DNA of 64,000 bases from Cupriavidus nantongensis. GTDB taxonomy: Bacteria > Pseudomonadota > Gammaproteobacteria > Burkholderiales > Burkholderiaceae. How positions within the stretch are numbered: the stretch's first letter is position 1; every line of letters starts with the position of its first letter. The translations under genes were made by a program, and so were the position numbers. The notes beneath the pieces were generated by a model. The model was not told the DNA's origin, made no database searches, and worked only from the letters and a program-made list of their open reading frames with translations. Shown piece after piece: positions 24,474 through 34,300 of the stretch. The DNA is taken from the NCBI RefSeq assembly GCF_001598055.1, contig NZ_CP014845.1, positions 372,001-436,000 on the forward strand, written 5' to 3'.

Positions 24474-24865
24474 CTTGCCCCCGCACGAAAGGGAGATCAT
24501 CGGCAGCGCGGTGCGGTGCGGGGCGAGTTATCTGCACATGCCAGGCATCGCGTCGCCGCCGGCCGGGTTCAGGCAGGGGGCAGCGGGTGTCGGTAGCGCT
24601 GAGGCCGTCGGCGGCGTGACGCCGCGGACGCGTCGGAGAGGATAGCCAGGCCGGGGCAGGCCTGTGCATGCAGCCAGTTGCCGGAGCATCGCCTGCCTGC
24701 GAGGGTAACCTGAATTGGCCGCATGGAAGCCCCCCTTAGTTTTTGTCTCAGAATACTAGTCAGCGGCGGCGGGGCAGGCAATATGAAGTTAATTTAAGAC
24801 TGAGATGCTGCGGCGTTACTGGCGCACGGAGAGGTGGGAACACGGCGTTTGTACCGGTGCAACGC
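24474..24865. other. Intergenic region upstream of the sigma-54 activator
   Basis: About 390 bp between the activator gene start and the stop of the LysR gene. A 51-codon minus-strand ORF (24724 down to 24569) has a purine-rich G run before its ATG but no recognisable sequence, so it is not called as a gene. The AT-richer part 24735-24800 (TTTTTGTCTCAGAATAC, TGAAGTTAATTTAAGAC) may contain promoter elements. Confidence 0.4.
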
Positions 24866-25750
24866 CTACGGCAACCGCAAATCCCACAACACGTCCAGTA
24901 CGTGTTGCGTGGAGCGCTCAACGTAACCCGCACGACAGGCAAGACCGAGCCGTCGCCACAACGCCGGCCGCAGCGGACGCATGACAATGCGACGGTCGGG
25001 CAATGGCGTAGTGGCTTCATGCGGCAACAGCGCTGCGCCATAACCTGCCGCTACCAGGCTCTTGATCGCGTCGTTGTAGTTCAGCTGAATGCGCGGTGCG
25101 GGATGGTGGCCGGCGGTCGCGAACCACTCCGTCGTCAGGCGCGACAGGCGCGTGGTCGCGTCATTGAGGATGAGCGGTTGGGCGGCCAGCCATTCCGGGG
25201 TAACGCGGGCCGGACAGCGCCAGTGCGCCGGCACAAAGGCCATCACCGGGTCGCGGCGCCAGGGCTTTATCACCAGTCCGGCCACCGGCGGCTGAGGCAG
25301 CGCGACCACGCCGATATCCAGCGTTCCATCCACCAGCCGGGACAGGGTTTCTTCCGAAGTATGCACGGCAATCTGGATGTCGATGGCGGGATGGTGCTCG
25401 CGCAGGACCTCCAGCGCTTGCGGCAGCAGGTGCGCGATCACGCCCGTTGACGCGCCGAGTCGCGCACGCCCTTCGAGCCCGTCCACCTGGCGCTGAATAT
25501 CGTCCAGCGCCTGCTCCGCGTCGGCCAGCAGCCGGCGCGCGCGCTCCACCAGCACCGCGCCGACAGGGGTTGGCCCCACATGGCCGCGCTTGCGAATCAG
25601 CAGTGGCGCCCCGATGCGGTCTTCGAGTTCGGCGATGTGAAGGCTGACCGTCGGTGGCGCCAGGTGCAAGGCGCGCGCCGCATCGGCAAAGGAATTGCGG
25701 TCGGCAACGGCGACCAGGGTGCGCAAGCGGTCCAGGCTGATCTCTCGCAT
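24866..25750 (-). CDS. LysR family transcriptional regulator
   Basis: 294 residues, standard size. The N-terminal winged HTH is clear (LRTLVAVADRNSFADAARAL then APPTVSLHIAELEDRIGAPL), followed by the linker helix and a two-lobe effector domain (GASTGVIAHLLPQALEVLRE, NDAIKSLVAAGYGAALLPHE). It is divergent from the argC-like gene at 25881 with 130 bp between them. LysR regulators normally control their divergent neighbour, so it is likely an effector-dependent switch for that gene. The effector cannot be deduced. Confidence 0.93.
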   Translation of the reverse strand: MREISLDRLRTLVAVADRNSFADAARALHLAPPTVSLHIAELEDRIGAPLLIRKRGHVGPTPVGAVLVERARRLLADAEQALDDIQRQVDGLEGRARLGASTGVIAHLLPQALEVLREHHPAIDIQIAVHTSEETLSRLVDGTLDIGVVALPQPPVAGLVIKPWRRDPVMAFVPAHWRCPARVTPEWLAAQPLILNDATTRLSRLTTEWFATAGHHPAPRIQLNYNDAIKSLVAAGYGAALLPHEATTPLPDRRIVMRPLRPALWRRLGLACRAGYVERSTQHVLDVLWDLRLP

Positions 25751-25762
25751 GACGAAGTCCGG

Positions 25763-25798
25763 ATTCAGGAAAGCTGAATGTTTTCGTTATGAAATTCA
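25763..25798. promoter_or_regulatory. Candidate LysR binding region
   Basis: ATTCAG (25763-25768) and CTGAAT (25774-25779) form a perfect dyad around GAAAG, and a third half-site ATTCA lies at 25794-25798. The cluster sits just upstream of the LysR start (25750), in the gap to the argC-like gene, as expected for LysR recognition and activation sites. Confidence 0.45.
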
Positions 25799-25880
25799 AC
25801 TTTCTCTATTCTAGTCGCCCCCGCAACATAGGGACTCCGTTTCACCTGTTCACCCCCACAGTCAGCGGAGTCATCCACCT

Positions 25881-26807
25881 ATGAGCTCTCCCGTAGTTTT
25901 CATCGACGGCGACCAAGGCACCACCGGGCTGCAAATCCACGAGCGCCTGCGCCAACGCACCGACATCCGGTTGTTCACACTTCCCGCCGCGGAGCGCAAG
26001 GATCCGCGGCGTCGCGCCGAAGCCATCAACGCCTGCGACATCGCCATCCTCTGCCTGCCGGACGCCGCTGCGCGCGAGGCGGTGGGCGCCATCGTCAATC
26101 CCGCCGTCCGGGTGATCGACGCCAGCTCCGCGCATCGCACACAGCCGGGCTGGACTTACGGTTTTCCGGAAATGGCGCCGGGGCAGGCCGAGCAGATTGC
26201 GAACGCATCCCGGGTCACCAATCCCGGTTGCTATCCGACCGGTGCCGTTGGCCTGCTGCGTCCGCTGGCACAGGCCGGGCTGATACCGGCCGATTACCCG
26301 GTCAGCATCCATGCGGTATCCGGCTATTCCGGACGCGGGCGTGCCGGCGTGGAGGAATATGAGGGGCCAGGCGCCGCCAATGCGCCTTCATACCAGGTCT
26401 ATGGCCTGCAACTCGCGCACAAGCACGCGCCCGAGATCCAGCTGCATGCCGGCCTTGCGCAGCGTCCCATTTTTGTCCCGGCGTACGGGGCGTTCCGCCA
26501 GGGCATCGTGCTGACGGTGCCGCTGGCGTTGCGGCAGCTGGCACCTGGGGTCGACGGTGCGACCTTGCACGACTGCCTTGCGCGCCACTATGCCGAGGCA
26601 ACCCACGTCAAAGTCTTGCCGCTGAACGAATCGGGCGCCCTGACACATCTGGATCCGCAAGCGCTGAACGGTACGAACGATATGCGGTTGGGCGTCTTTC
26701 ATAACGTCGAAAACGGGCATGTGCTGCTGGCCGCGGTGTTCGATAACCTTGGCAAAGGGGCATCGGGGGCTGCGGTGCAGAACCTGGATTTGATGCTCCG
26801 GCGGTGA
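25881..26807 (+). CDS. argC: N-acetyl-gamma-glutamyl-phosphate reductase, type 2 (ArgC-like)
   Basis: 308 residues, the length of the short type-2 ArgC family. The nucleotide-binding start [19 protein letters not shown] and the active-site Cys in [13 protein letters not shown] are both present, as are [15 protein letters not shown] and a conserved C-terminus ([22 protein letters not shown]). The reaction is NADPH-dependent reduction of N-acetyl-glutamyl phosphate in arginine synthesis. No other arg gene is nearby; it stands alone beside a divergent LysR gene, so it may be a second copy used in a regulated side pathway. The gene symbol reflects the family, not a proven role. Confidence 0.85.
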   Translation: MSSPVVFIDGDQGTTGLQIHERLRQRTDIRLFTLPAAERKDPRRRAEAINACDIAILCLPDAAAREAVGAIVNPAVRVIDASSAHRTQPGWTYGFPEMAPGQAEQIANASRVTNPGCYPTGAVGLLRPLAQAGLIPADYPVSIHAVSGYSGRGRAGVEEYEGPGAANAPSYQVYGLQLAHKHAPEIQLHAGLAQRPIFVPAYGAFRQGIVLTVPLALRQLAPGVDGATLHDCLARHYAEATHVKVLPLNESGALTHLDPQALNGTNDMRLGVFHNVENGHVLLAAVFDNLGKGASGAAVQNLDLMLRR

Positions 26808-26856
26808 TGGTGGCGGATGGTGCCAGCACGCCTCTCCTGCAAGCCAAGGTGTGGCG

Positions 26857-27216
26857 CTAGTGGCGTCTGGCGACCGCAGCGTTGATCCGCGCAGCCTCGG
26901 CACGCGCGTCGAGTACTCCGATCACCAGGCGAGCCCAGTCATTCCGGGCCAGTTCGATCACGATAGTCTGCAGCTTGCGCGAGGTATAGACGAACTGCCT
27001 GTCGCCGCCTTTGACAAAGGTGCCGGCGGCGATCAGGCCAGGAAAGTAGGTGCCCGGAAGGCGCAGGCCTAGCGCCTTGCCATCGAAGCCGCTGTCTTCG
27101 GTAGCGCCGCGAACCTGCGCAAGCGGCACGCGAAAGCCGCGGCGCAGCGACCAGATCGATTCCCACGGTGTCAGGTGGACAACGAGTTCGCGGTCGGTTA
27201 ATTCGAGTCGAGGCAT
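26857..27216 (-). CDS. Small protein with bacterial PH-like fold (hypothetical)
   Basis: 119 residues from ATG 27216, 2 nt after the TetR stop; GGAG lies in the end of the TetR gene. The sequence reads as alternating beta strands (LELTDRELVVHLTPWESIWS, FRVPLAQVRGA) with a Gly-rich turn (LRLPGTYFPGLIAAGTFVKG), like the small proteins described as bacterial PH-like in actinobacteria and other genomes. No enzyme motif or signal peptide. It is translationally coupled with the short TetR regulator and likely under its control. Confidence 0.7.
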   Translation of the reverse strand: MPRLELTDRELVVHLTPWESIWSLRRGFRVPLAQVRGATEDSGFDGKALGLRLPGTYFPGLIAAGTFVKGGDRQFVYTSRKLQTIVIELARNDWARLVIGVLDARAEAARINAAVARRH

Positions 27217-27218
27217 CG

Positions 27219-27599
27219 CTACTCCTTGTTGGGATCGTGGGTGGGCAGATGATCGAGCAGACGCGCGCCGAGCAATTCGGCAGCGTTCTCTCCATAGGTC
27301 TGCAAGGCGTCGCGGCAACGGGCGGCGATCGGTTGATCGACTGGCGCAAGCTCCCGCAAGGCTGTGATCAGAAGGTCGAGCACGGCCGGGTCCCGATACC
27401 ATTCGCCGACAAGGGCTCGCTCCAGTACCTTTTCGAACAAACCGCGCTTGGAACCGAATGCCTTGTACAGGCTGCCTCGCTGTAACGCCGTTGCCTCCAC
27501 CAGGTTATCGACCGAGCAGGCGTTGTAGCCAATACGACCGAAAACCTCCGCCGCGCGGGCGATGACAATGTCTTCATCGAAGGTCCTTGGCCTGGCCAT
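27219..27599 (-). CDS. Short TetR family regulator
   Basis: 126 residues, shorter than the usual 190-210. The HTH is intact (SVDNLVEATALQRGSLYKAF then GSKRGLFEKVL), but the ligand-binding region is cut to about 75 residues ending HLPTHDPNKE. There is no sign of a frameshift; the next gene follows after 2 nt. A near-perfect 24-bp inverted repeat lies 18 bp before its start, so autoregulation is likely. The reduced effector domain may give a simple or unusual inducer response. Confidence 0.85.
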   Translation of the reverse strand: MARPRTFDEDIVIARAAEVFGRIGYNACSVDNLVEATALQRGSLYKAFGSKRGLFEKVLERALVGEWYRDPAVLDLLITALRELAPVDQPIAARCRDALQTYGENAAELLGARLLDHLPTHDPNKE

Positions 27600-27616
27600 G
27601 CGACTCCCATTCGCCG

Positions 27617-27640
27617 GTTATGGAACGATTGTTCAATAAC
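27617..27640. promoter_or_regulatory. TetR operator candidate, 24-bp inverted repeat
   Basis: GTTATGGAAC (27617-27626) and GTTCAATAAC (27631-27640) pair at nearly all positions around GATT. The site lies immediately upstream of the short TetR gene, facing the excalibur-domain gene 170 bp away. Length, symmetry and position are those of a TetR operator. Confidence 0.65.
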
Positions 27641-27809
27641 GCAAGTGTGCGGGTTTTTGAACGACCAGTCAACAATGGTCCGAGTGAATGCTATCGATCC
27701 GGGCGAAGCGTGCGTGTCGAAGGTCTGGTTATGGCCGTTCTCTGGCACGGACTTCCCCGCAACTGTGGCATCCTTGCGTTTCGAATAAGAAAAGCAGGGT
27801 GGGGTCAAC

Positions 27810-28100
27810 ATGTACAAGAGCTTGCTTCTCGTCGGAGCTGCCGCAGCGGCTTTTCTCTACTACAAGACGCACGCGCCGCTGAAGAATGCAGTGGCTGACG
27901 CCGAGCCACAGCCTGTCGCGGTTTCCGTTGTGGCAACAACGCCGGAACCAGTATTCCGCTGCGAGGGCAAGCAACACTGCAGCCAGATGGCTTCCTGCGC
28001 GGAAGCCCGCTTTTACCTGAAGAACTGTCCCGCGGTGAAGATGGATGGCGATGGCGACGGTATTCCATGTGAGACGCCGCCTCTGCAGTGCGCGTTTTGA
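27810..28100 (+). CDS. Excalibur calcium-binding domain protein
   Basis: 96 residues. An N-terminal hydrophobic segment (SLLLVGAAAAAFLYY) anchors or exports the protein. The C-terminal 45 residues are an excalibur domain: paired Cys (FRCEGKQHCSQM, SCAEARFYLKNC) and the calcium loop DGDGDGIPCE. Such domains are found on extracytoplasmic proteins. The gene stands alone, divergent from the short TetR gene across the 24-bp inverted repeat. Base composition is somewhat lower in GC than the flanking genes. Confidence 0.85.
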   Translation: MYKSLLLVGAAAAAFLYYKTHAPLKNAVADAEPQPVAVSVVATTPEPVFRCEGKQHCSQMASCAEARFYLKNCPAVKMDGDGDGIPCETPPLQCAF

Positions 28101-28237
28101 CGCGCTGGCAAGATCCGTCGAGCGGGGGTAAAGGCCGGCTGGCGCATCCCTATCCAAGTGAGCCCTTCTATGGAGGGGTGCTTCCAGCTTGCCTGACCGC
28201 TTAGCATCGCGCAAAACAATATGCGTACGAGGGTCAT

Positions 28238-28417
28238 GTGAAAGCGATGCTGGGGCTGGTGTTCCTTTTTGCAGTTGCCGTCTTGCTTCTGGCGATGCTG
28301 AAGTCGGCAGTGGCCAGCAAAATTCATCCAGGGATTTTCGGCACAGGTCTCCGTTCTTGCGAGACGCAAAGACTGCACAACAGGACTGTATCAATTGGCG
28401 TCGACACCATGACCTAA
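28238..28417 (+). CDS. Possible small membrane protein
   Basis: A 59-residue ORF from GTG 28238 with GAGGG 4 nt upstream. It begins MKAMLGLVFLFAVAVLLLAM, one clear transmembrane helix, then a short polar tail. Its end overlaps the stop of the minus-strand ORF at 28414 by 4 bp. There is no family match that I know, and the tail has weak codon bias, so it could be a chance ORF. Confidence 0.3.
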   Translation: MKAMLGLVFLFAVAVLLLAMLKSAVASKIHPGIFGTGLRSCETQRLHNRTVSIGVDTMT

Positions 28418-28623
28418 TAACCCGGCAGCCGCAACTCGCGCAGAATTTGGCTCTCATAGGCTGGCCAGTCCCTCGCAGAGTTCTCAATCGCGAACTTGGC
28501 AGACGGTAGCTGGCGAAACAAAGCGTCGGTGATTCGGCGGTAATCGCGATATAGGAGAATAAGCCCGGCCAATCCCTTGTAACCCCCGCGCACGCAGTAA
28601 CGGGCCGCGAGCTTCCAGTTCAC
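28414..28623 (-). CDS. Hypothetical 69-residue protein
   Basis: From GTG 28623 with AGG directly before it, which is a poor ribosome binding site. The sequence (RYCVRGGYKGLAGLILLYRD, then PAYESQILRELRLPGY) is rich in Arg and Tyr and contains one short hydrophobic stretch. It has no motif I recognise. It lies between two unrelated genes and has no clear operon partner. Confidence 0.4.
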   Translation of the reverse strand: MNWKLAARYCVRGGYKGLAGLILLYRDYRRITDALFRQLPSAKFAIENSARDWPAYESQILRELRLPGY

Positions 28624-28668
28624 CTGATATTCATCATGACGACGGCGAGGCAGTGCCGCGCCGCCAAA

Positions 28669-29277
28669 TCACCCAATGCCCTCGTCCTCCAACGCCCGCC
28701 TCACCGCCGGCCGCTCACCAACCCTCTGCCGATACTTTTGCAGCGCAGGCCACCGCTCAAGCGACAACTTGAAATGATCCGGCCATCTCAAGATTGTGAA
28801 CAGGTAGGCATCCGCGACACTGAACTCCCCCATCAGGTAATCCTTGTCCGCGAGCTGCGGGGCGATCCAGTCGAACCGCTGTGACAACCGCGTCCACGTC
28901 GCCTCTTTCTGCTCCTGCGCCGTGCCGGGTTTCCAGAACGGCCCAAAGCCCTTGTGCAGTTCCGACGAAATGAAGTTCAGCCATTCCTGCAAGCGATAGC
29001 GCTCGAGCGTATTGCATGCCGGGGCAAGTCCTTTTTCCGGGACCTGGTCGGCGATGTACTGGACCACCACGGCCGCCTCGGTCAGCCGGTCGCCTTTGTC
29101 GAGCTCCAGTGTCGGCACATAGCCCTTGGCATTGATGGTCTTGTAGTCGGCGCCGCTCTCGGTCTTGTGCGGCTCGGCGCGCAGGTCGACGCGCTCGGTG
29201 GAGAAGGGAAGGCCGGTCTCGATGAGGGCGATATGTGCCGCCAGGGAACATGCGCCGGGAGCGTAGTAGAGCTTCAT
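28669..29277 (-). CDS. gstA: Glutathione S-transferase, beta class
   Basis: 202 residues, the standard bacterial length. The thioredoxin-like domain starts with KLYYAPGACSLAAHIAL, with Cys9 in the position used by beta-class enzymes. The cis-Pro motif is in GYVPTLEL, and the glutathione gamma-glutamyl contact is in LTEAAVVVQYIAD. The C-terminal helical domain has the capping motif FSVADAYLFTILRW. It conjugates or reduces electrophiles in the cytoplasm. It is a single gene with no clear operon partner. Confidence 0.92.
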   Translation of the reverse strand: MKLYYAPGACSLAAHIALIETGLPFSTERVDLRAEPHKTESGADYKTINAKGYVPTLELDKGDRLTEAAVVVQYIADQVPEKGLAPACNTLERYRLQEWLNFISSELHKGFGPFWKPGTAQEQKEATWTRLSQRFDWIAPQLADKDYLMGEFSVADAYLFTILRWPDHFKLSLERWPALQKYRQRVGERPAVRRALEDEGIG

Positions 29278-29602
29278 GATGGGTGCCTCCTTGGGAATGT
29301 GCGCCAGCGTGAGGACGTCAGCTGGGATTTAGCAATCGACATGCCCAAACCATTTCTCTCCGCCTGCTTGCCGAAGCCAGACGCACGCATTCACAACGGC
29401 GCAGCGTGCCCTCGGCTCGAGCCGCCGGCCCCTGCGGGCGCCGGAATGGATTGCAAGGCGCGTAGCAGAAATTGCCAGGCGGGCGCTCCCGACCCCCGTT
29501 TCGCGGGCCGCAGCATGACGTAGCCCTTGGGAATGTTCCTTGCAGCATCGGTACTCCGACTGACCTCGCCGGAGGTGGCTCCGGCTTCATGTGGAGGACA
29601 CC
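29278..29602. other. Intergenic region between gstA and the alcohol dehydrogenase gene
   Basis: 325 bp between divergent genes. It should contain both promoters, but I see no convincing -35/-10 pair and no credible ORF. GGAGG at 29593-29597 is the ribosome binding site of the alcohol dehydrogenase gene. Confidence 0.4.
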
Positions 29603-30820
29603 ATGAAAGCGGTTGTATTTCACGGCATCGGTGACATCCGGCTGGATGATGTGCCGGAACCGGTGATCGAGCAGGACACCGACGCCATCGTGCGCCTGAC
29701 CGCCAGTGCCATTTGCGGCACCGACCTGCATTTCGTGCGCGGCACCATGGAAGGGCTGGCGCCGGGCACGGTGCTGGGCCACGAGGGGGTGGGCGTGGTC
29801 GAGGCCCTCGGCGACGGCGTGCGCAATCTCAGCGTGGGCGACCGGGTCGTGATCCCGTCCACTATTGCCTGCGGCTATTGCTCGTACTGCCGCGCCGGCT
29901 ACTACGCCCAGTGCGACAACGCCAACCCGCACGGCAAGCAGGCCGGCACCGCCTTCTATGGCGGGCCGGAGCAGACCGGACCGTTCCAGGGGCTGCAGGC
30001 CGAGAAGGCGCGGGTGCCGTTTGCCCACGTCAACCTGGTCAAGCTACCGGACAATATCAGCGACGAGCAGGCGATCATGCTCTCCGACATCTTCCCGACC
30101 GGCTATTTCGGCGCTGACCTCGCCAGCATCCATCCCGGTCATACGGTGGCGGTGTTCGGCTGCGGCCCGGTGGGGCAGTTCGTGATCGCGTCGGCCAAGC
30201 TGATGGGCGCTGGCCGCATCTTTGCCGTGGATGCGGTGGCGGACCGGCTCGACATGGCGCGTGCGCAGGGCGCCGAGGTAGTGAACTTTGATGCCGAAGA
30301 CCCGGTGCAGACCATCGTGGAGCTGACCGGCGGCATCGGCGTCGACCGGGCCATCGACGCGGTCGGCGTCGATGCCATGCACGCGCACCACGGTCCGGCG
30401 GCGCAGGATCCGTCGATTCCGGAAAGCGAGCAGGCGGCCGCCCGCCTGGCGCCGCACGCCCATCCCACGGAGCAGGGCAACTGGGTCCCGGGCGACGCGC
30501 CGGCGCAGGCGCTGGACTGGGCCATCCGCGCGCTGGCCAAGGCCGGCACGCTGTCGATCATCGGCGTGTATCCACCCACCGACCGCAGCTTCCCGATCGG
30601 CGCGGCAATGAACAAGAACCTGACGGTGCGCATGGGCAACTGCAACCACCGCGCCTATATCCCGCGGCTGGTCGAGCTGGTGCGCACCGGTGCGGTCGAC
30701 CCGGCCGCGATCCTGACGCGGCGCGAGCCGATGACCTCGGCGATCGAGGCTTATCAGGCGTTTGACCAGCGCCAGCCTGGCTGGATCAAGGTCGAACTGC
30801 AGCCGGGGTCGGTGCACTAA
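29603..30820 (+). CDS. Zinc-dependent alcohol dehydrogenase
   Basis: 405 residues from ATG 29603 (GGAGG at 29593-29597). Catalytic zinc ligands lie in CGTDLHF and GHEGVGVV, and the structural zinc site is the four-Cys cluster CGYCSYCRAGYYAQC. The NAD-binding Rossmann motif is VFGCGPVGQF. An insertion of about 50 residues after GVDAMHAHHG is shared with longer MDR proteins related to glutathione-independent formaldehyde dehydrogenase. The enzyme oxidises an alcohol or aldehyde with NAD(P); the substrate is open. It is a lone gene, followed by a dispersed repeat. Confidence 0.9.
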   Translation: MKAVVFHGIGDIRLDDVPEPVIEQDTDAIVRLTASAICGTDLHFVRGTMEGLAPGTVLGHEGVGVVEALGDGVRNLSVGDRVVIPSTIACGYCSYCRAGYYAQCDNANPHGKQAGTAFYGGPEQTGPFQGLQAEKARVPFAHVNLVKLPDNISDEQAIMLSDIFPTGYFGADLASIHPGHTVAVFGCGPVGQFVIASAKLMGAGRIFAVDAVADRLDMARAQGAEVVNFDAEDPVQTIVELTGGIGVDRAIDAVGVDAMHAHHGPAAQDPSIPESEQAAARLAPHAHPTEQGNWVPGDAPAQALDWAIRALAKAGTLSIIGVYPPTDRSFPIGAAMNKNLTVRMGNCNHRAYIPRLVELVRTGAVDPAAILTRREPMTSAIEAYQAFDQRQPGWIKVELQPGSVH

Positions 30821-30839
30821 CGCTGTCCAGCTTACCTAC

Positions 30840-30923
30840 GTCATTCCCGCGCAGGCGGGAATCCAGCGTCTTTCACGTCCCCCTTCGGGGAGGAAGTCAC
30901 TGGGTTCCCGCCTGCGGGAACGA
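30840..30923. repeat. Dispersed extragenic repeat, copy 1 (compact form)
   Basis: Inverted arms ATTCCCGC...GCGGGAATCC at the left and GGTTCCCGCC...GCGGGAACG at the right flank the shared core ATCCAGCGTCTTTCACGTCC and AAGTCACTGGGTTCCCG. The same core and arms recur at 38127-38274. It fills the gap between convergent genes. Its fold would be a strong double hairpin, so it may also end transcription from both sides. Confidence 0.75.
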
Positions 30924-30966
30924 CGCGAGAGTTTGATGCCTTAGCTGAACGACATTGCGAAGGCGC

Positions 30967-31329
30967 CTATTTGCGCTGCATCTCGATGACAGTCGGCTTG
31001 CCATCGACCTTGTCGAACGTGACCGAAACCGAGTCGCCTTCCTTGAAGTTCTTCAGCGAAGCACGGTCCTTGACCGGGAACGCCATGGTCATGGCGGACA
31101 TGCCGAGGTTCTCGATCGGGCCGTGCTTAAGCGTCACCTTGCCGGCCGACGCATCGATCTTCCTGATTTCGGCTGGCACAGGCTGGGAGGCCCGCTTTGA
31201 CGCGACGGGTGCCTTGCTGTCCATGCCGTGCATGCTGTGGCCGTCCGTGGATCCCGCTGCGAATGCAGTGGAGGCGGTGGAGGCAGCGACGATGGCGAGT
31301 GCGAGTGCGAGAGTCTTGCGGGGTTTCAT
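30967..31329 (-). CDS. cusF: Periplasmic copper-binding protein, CusF family
   Basis: 120 residues from ATG 31329, overlapping the cusA stop (ATGA). A signal peptide ([18 protein letters not shown]) is followed by a Met/His segment (DGHSMHGMD) and the CusF fold with [20 protein letters not shown], which carries the His, two Met and neighbouring aromatic position used to bind Cu(I)/Ag(I). It acts as a periplasmic chaperone that hands metal to the CusCBA pump. It is the last gene of the cusCBAF operon. CusB here also ends in a CusF-like domain, so the operon encodes two. Confidence 0.9.
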   Translation of the reverse strand: MKPRKTLALALAIVAASTASTAFAAGSTDGHSMHGMDSKAPVASKRASQPVPAEIRKIDASAGKVTLKHGPIENLGMSAMTMAFPVKDRASLKNFKEGDSVSVTFDKVDGKPTVIEMQRK

Positions 31330-34300
31330 TGCGATTCTTCCTGAAGTGAAGGGTGGGTAGGGACTGGGGGAATGCGGGTCTGCCGTCGGCGCATCAGCCA
31401 ATACACCGCCGGCACGACAAACAGGGACAGCAACGGGGCAGTCACCATGCCGCCGACCATCGGCGCGGCAATGCGCTGCATCACTTCCGAGCCCGTGCCA
31501 TGCGACCACATGATGGGGATCAGGCCGCCGAGGATGACCGCGACCGTCATGGCCTTGGGGCGCACGCGCTGCACCGCCCCTTCCTGGACCGCGTCGAGCA
31601 GCGCCGACTGACTGGTCTCGCCACGGTTTTCTCGTTCGCTCCAGGCTTGTTTCAGATAGAGCAGCATGATGACACCGAACTCCGCCGCCACGCCGGCCAG
31701 CGCAATGAAGCCGACCACGCCTGCCACGGACAGGTTGTAGCCCAGCAGATAGAGCAGCCAGAAGCCGCCGATCAGCGAAAGTGGCAGCGTGCCCATAATC
31801 AGCAGCGCCTCATCGAAGCGGCCGAAAATCATATAGAGCAACACGAAGATGATCAGCAGCGTGATCGGCACCACCAGCTTGAGCCTGGCCGTTGCCCGCT
31901 CCAGGTACTCGAACTGCCCCGACCAGCTCAGCGAATACCCCGCGGGCATCGGCACCGCCTTGGCCACCGCGGTCTGCATGTCGCGCACGGCTGAACGAAG
32001 GTCCCGTCCGCGAATATCGACATAGATCCAGCCGGACAGGCGTGCATTCTCGCTGCGCAACATCGGCGGGCCTTGCACGACCCCGACGCGTGCCACGTCC
32101 GCAAGCGTGATCTGCAGTCCCTTGTCGGTGACGATCGGCAGGGCACGCAATTGCTCGATGGAATCACGATAGTCGCGCGGATAGCGGACATTGATCGGAA
32201 AGCGCGCCAGCCCGTCAACCACTTCCCCGACATTCTCGCCCCCGATCGCGGATGACACGATACTCTGCACGTCGTCGATGTTGAGGCCGTACCGGCCAGC
32301 GGCGCCACGGTCGATATCCACATCGATATAGCGGCCGCCGGTTAGGCGTTCGGCCAGCGCCGACGTAACCCCCGGTACCGTCCTGACCGCCTCTTCTATC
32401 CTTGTGGCGAGCCTGTCGATCTCTTTCAGGTCCGTGCCGGCCACCTTGATGCCGACCGGGCTCTTGATGCCGGTGGCAAGCATGTCGATGCGGTTGCGTA
32501 TCGGTGGCACCCAGACGTTCGACAAGCCAGGCACCCTGACCACGCGATCGAGTTCCTCCACCAGCTTGTCGGTCGTCATGCCCGCGCGCCACTGGTCCCG
32601 CGGCTTGAACTGGATGGTGGTCTCGAACATCTCGATGGGCGCCGGGTCGGTGGCGGTATCGGCGCGACCTGCCTTGCCGAATACTGTCGCAACCTCTGGG
32701 ACAGTCTTGATCAGCCGGTCGGTCTGCTGCAATAGCTGCGCCGCCTTGCCGGCGGAGAGGCCGGGCAGTGCCGACGGCATGTACAGCAGGTCTCCCTCAT
32801 CCAGTGGCGGCATGAACTCCCCGCCGATGCGCATGATGGGCCAGGCGGTTGCCGCCAGCAGCAGTACCGCGATCGCAATGGTGGTCTTGGGGTAGAAGAG
32901 CACCCTGGCCAGCAACGGCTGGTAGCCGCGGATCAGCCACCGGCTGAGTGGATTGGCCTGTTCCGAAGGAATCCTGCCGCGAATCATGTAGCCCATCAGC
33001 ACGGGCACCAGCGTGACCGACAGGCCGGCCGCAGCCGCCATGGAATAGGTCTTGGTAAACGCCAGCGGCGAGAACAGCCGCCCCTCCTGCGCCTCCAGCG
33101 TGAACACGGGAATGAACGAGAGCGTGATGATCAGCAGCGAGAAGAACAGCGCCGGCCCGACCTCCACCGCGGATTCGCCGGTGACGCGCCAACGCTGCTG
33201 CGTGGACAGTTCCCCGCCGGGATTGTCGGCATGCCAGCGTTCCAGGTGCTTGTGGGTATTCTCGATCATCACCACCGCCGCATCGACCATTGCGCCGACG
33301 GCGATGGCGATACCGCCAAGCGACATGATGTTGGCGTTCACGCCCTGGTAGCGCATCACCAGGAACGCCGCCAGCACGCCGAGCGGCAGCGAGACAATGG
33401 CCACCAGCGCGGAGCGCAGGTGAAACAGGAACACCAGGCACACCAGCGCCACCACGATGAATTCCTCGATAAGCTTGCGCGTCAGGTTATCCACCGCACG
33501 CTCGATCAGCGCCGAGCGATCGTAGGTCGTCACCACTTCCACGCCCTTGGGCAGGCTCGTTTGCAAGGAGGCGAGCCTGGCCTTGACCGCGTCGATGGTC
33601 TCCAGCGCGTTCTTGCCGGAGCGCATCACGATGACGCCGCCCGCGACTTCACCCTGGCCGTCGAGTTCCGCGATGCCGCGCCGCATTTCCGGGCCGAGCT
33701 GAATGGTGGCGACGTCGCCCAGCCGTACCGGGATGCCGGCCTCGCTGGTGAGCAGCGGAATCTCGCGGAAGTCATCGAGTGTCTTCAGGTAGCCGCTGGC
33801 GCGCACCATGTATTCGGCTTCGCCCAGCTCCAGCACGGATCCGCCGGTCTCCTGGTTCGCCCCCTTGAGCGCCGCCAGCACCTTGCCCTGCGACAGGTTA
33901 TAGGCACGCAGCCGGTCCGGCATCAGGACAATCTGGTACTGCCTGACCATGCCGCCCAGCGACGCGACTTCGGCCACATTGGGCAGCGACTTGAGCTCGA
34001 AGCGCAGGAACCAGTCCTGCAACGCGCGCAACTGGCCGAGGTCGTGCTGGCCGGTCTTGTCGACCAGGGCGTACTCGTAGATCCAGCCTACGCCGGTCGC
34101 GTCCGGGCCAAGTGCGGGCCGGGCGGCGGCGGGCAGCCGGGATTGCACCTGGTTCAGGTATTCCAGCACGCGCGAGCGCGCCCAGTAGAGATCGGTGCCA
34201 TCCTCGAACAACACATAGACATAGGAGCCGCCGAAGAACGAATAGCCGCGCACGGTCCTGGCGCCAGGCACGGACAGCATCGTCGTGGTCAACGGATAGG

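Noticed and set aside
24569..24724. 51-codon minus-strand ORF with a purine-rich G run upstream
   Set aside because: No recognisable sequence and no gene context; could be chance. Not called.
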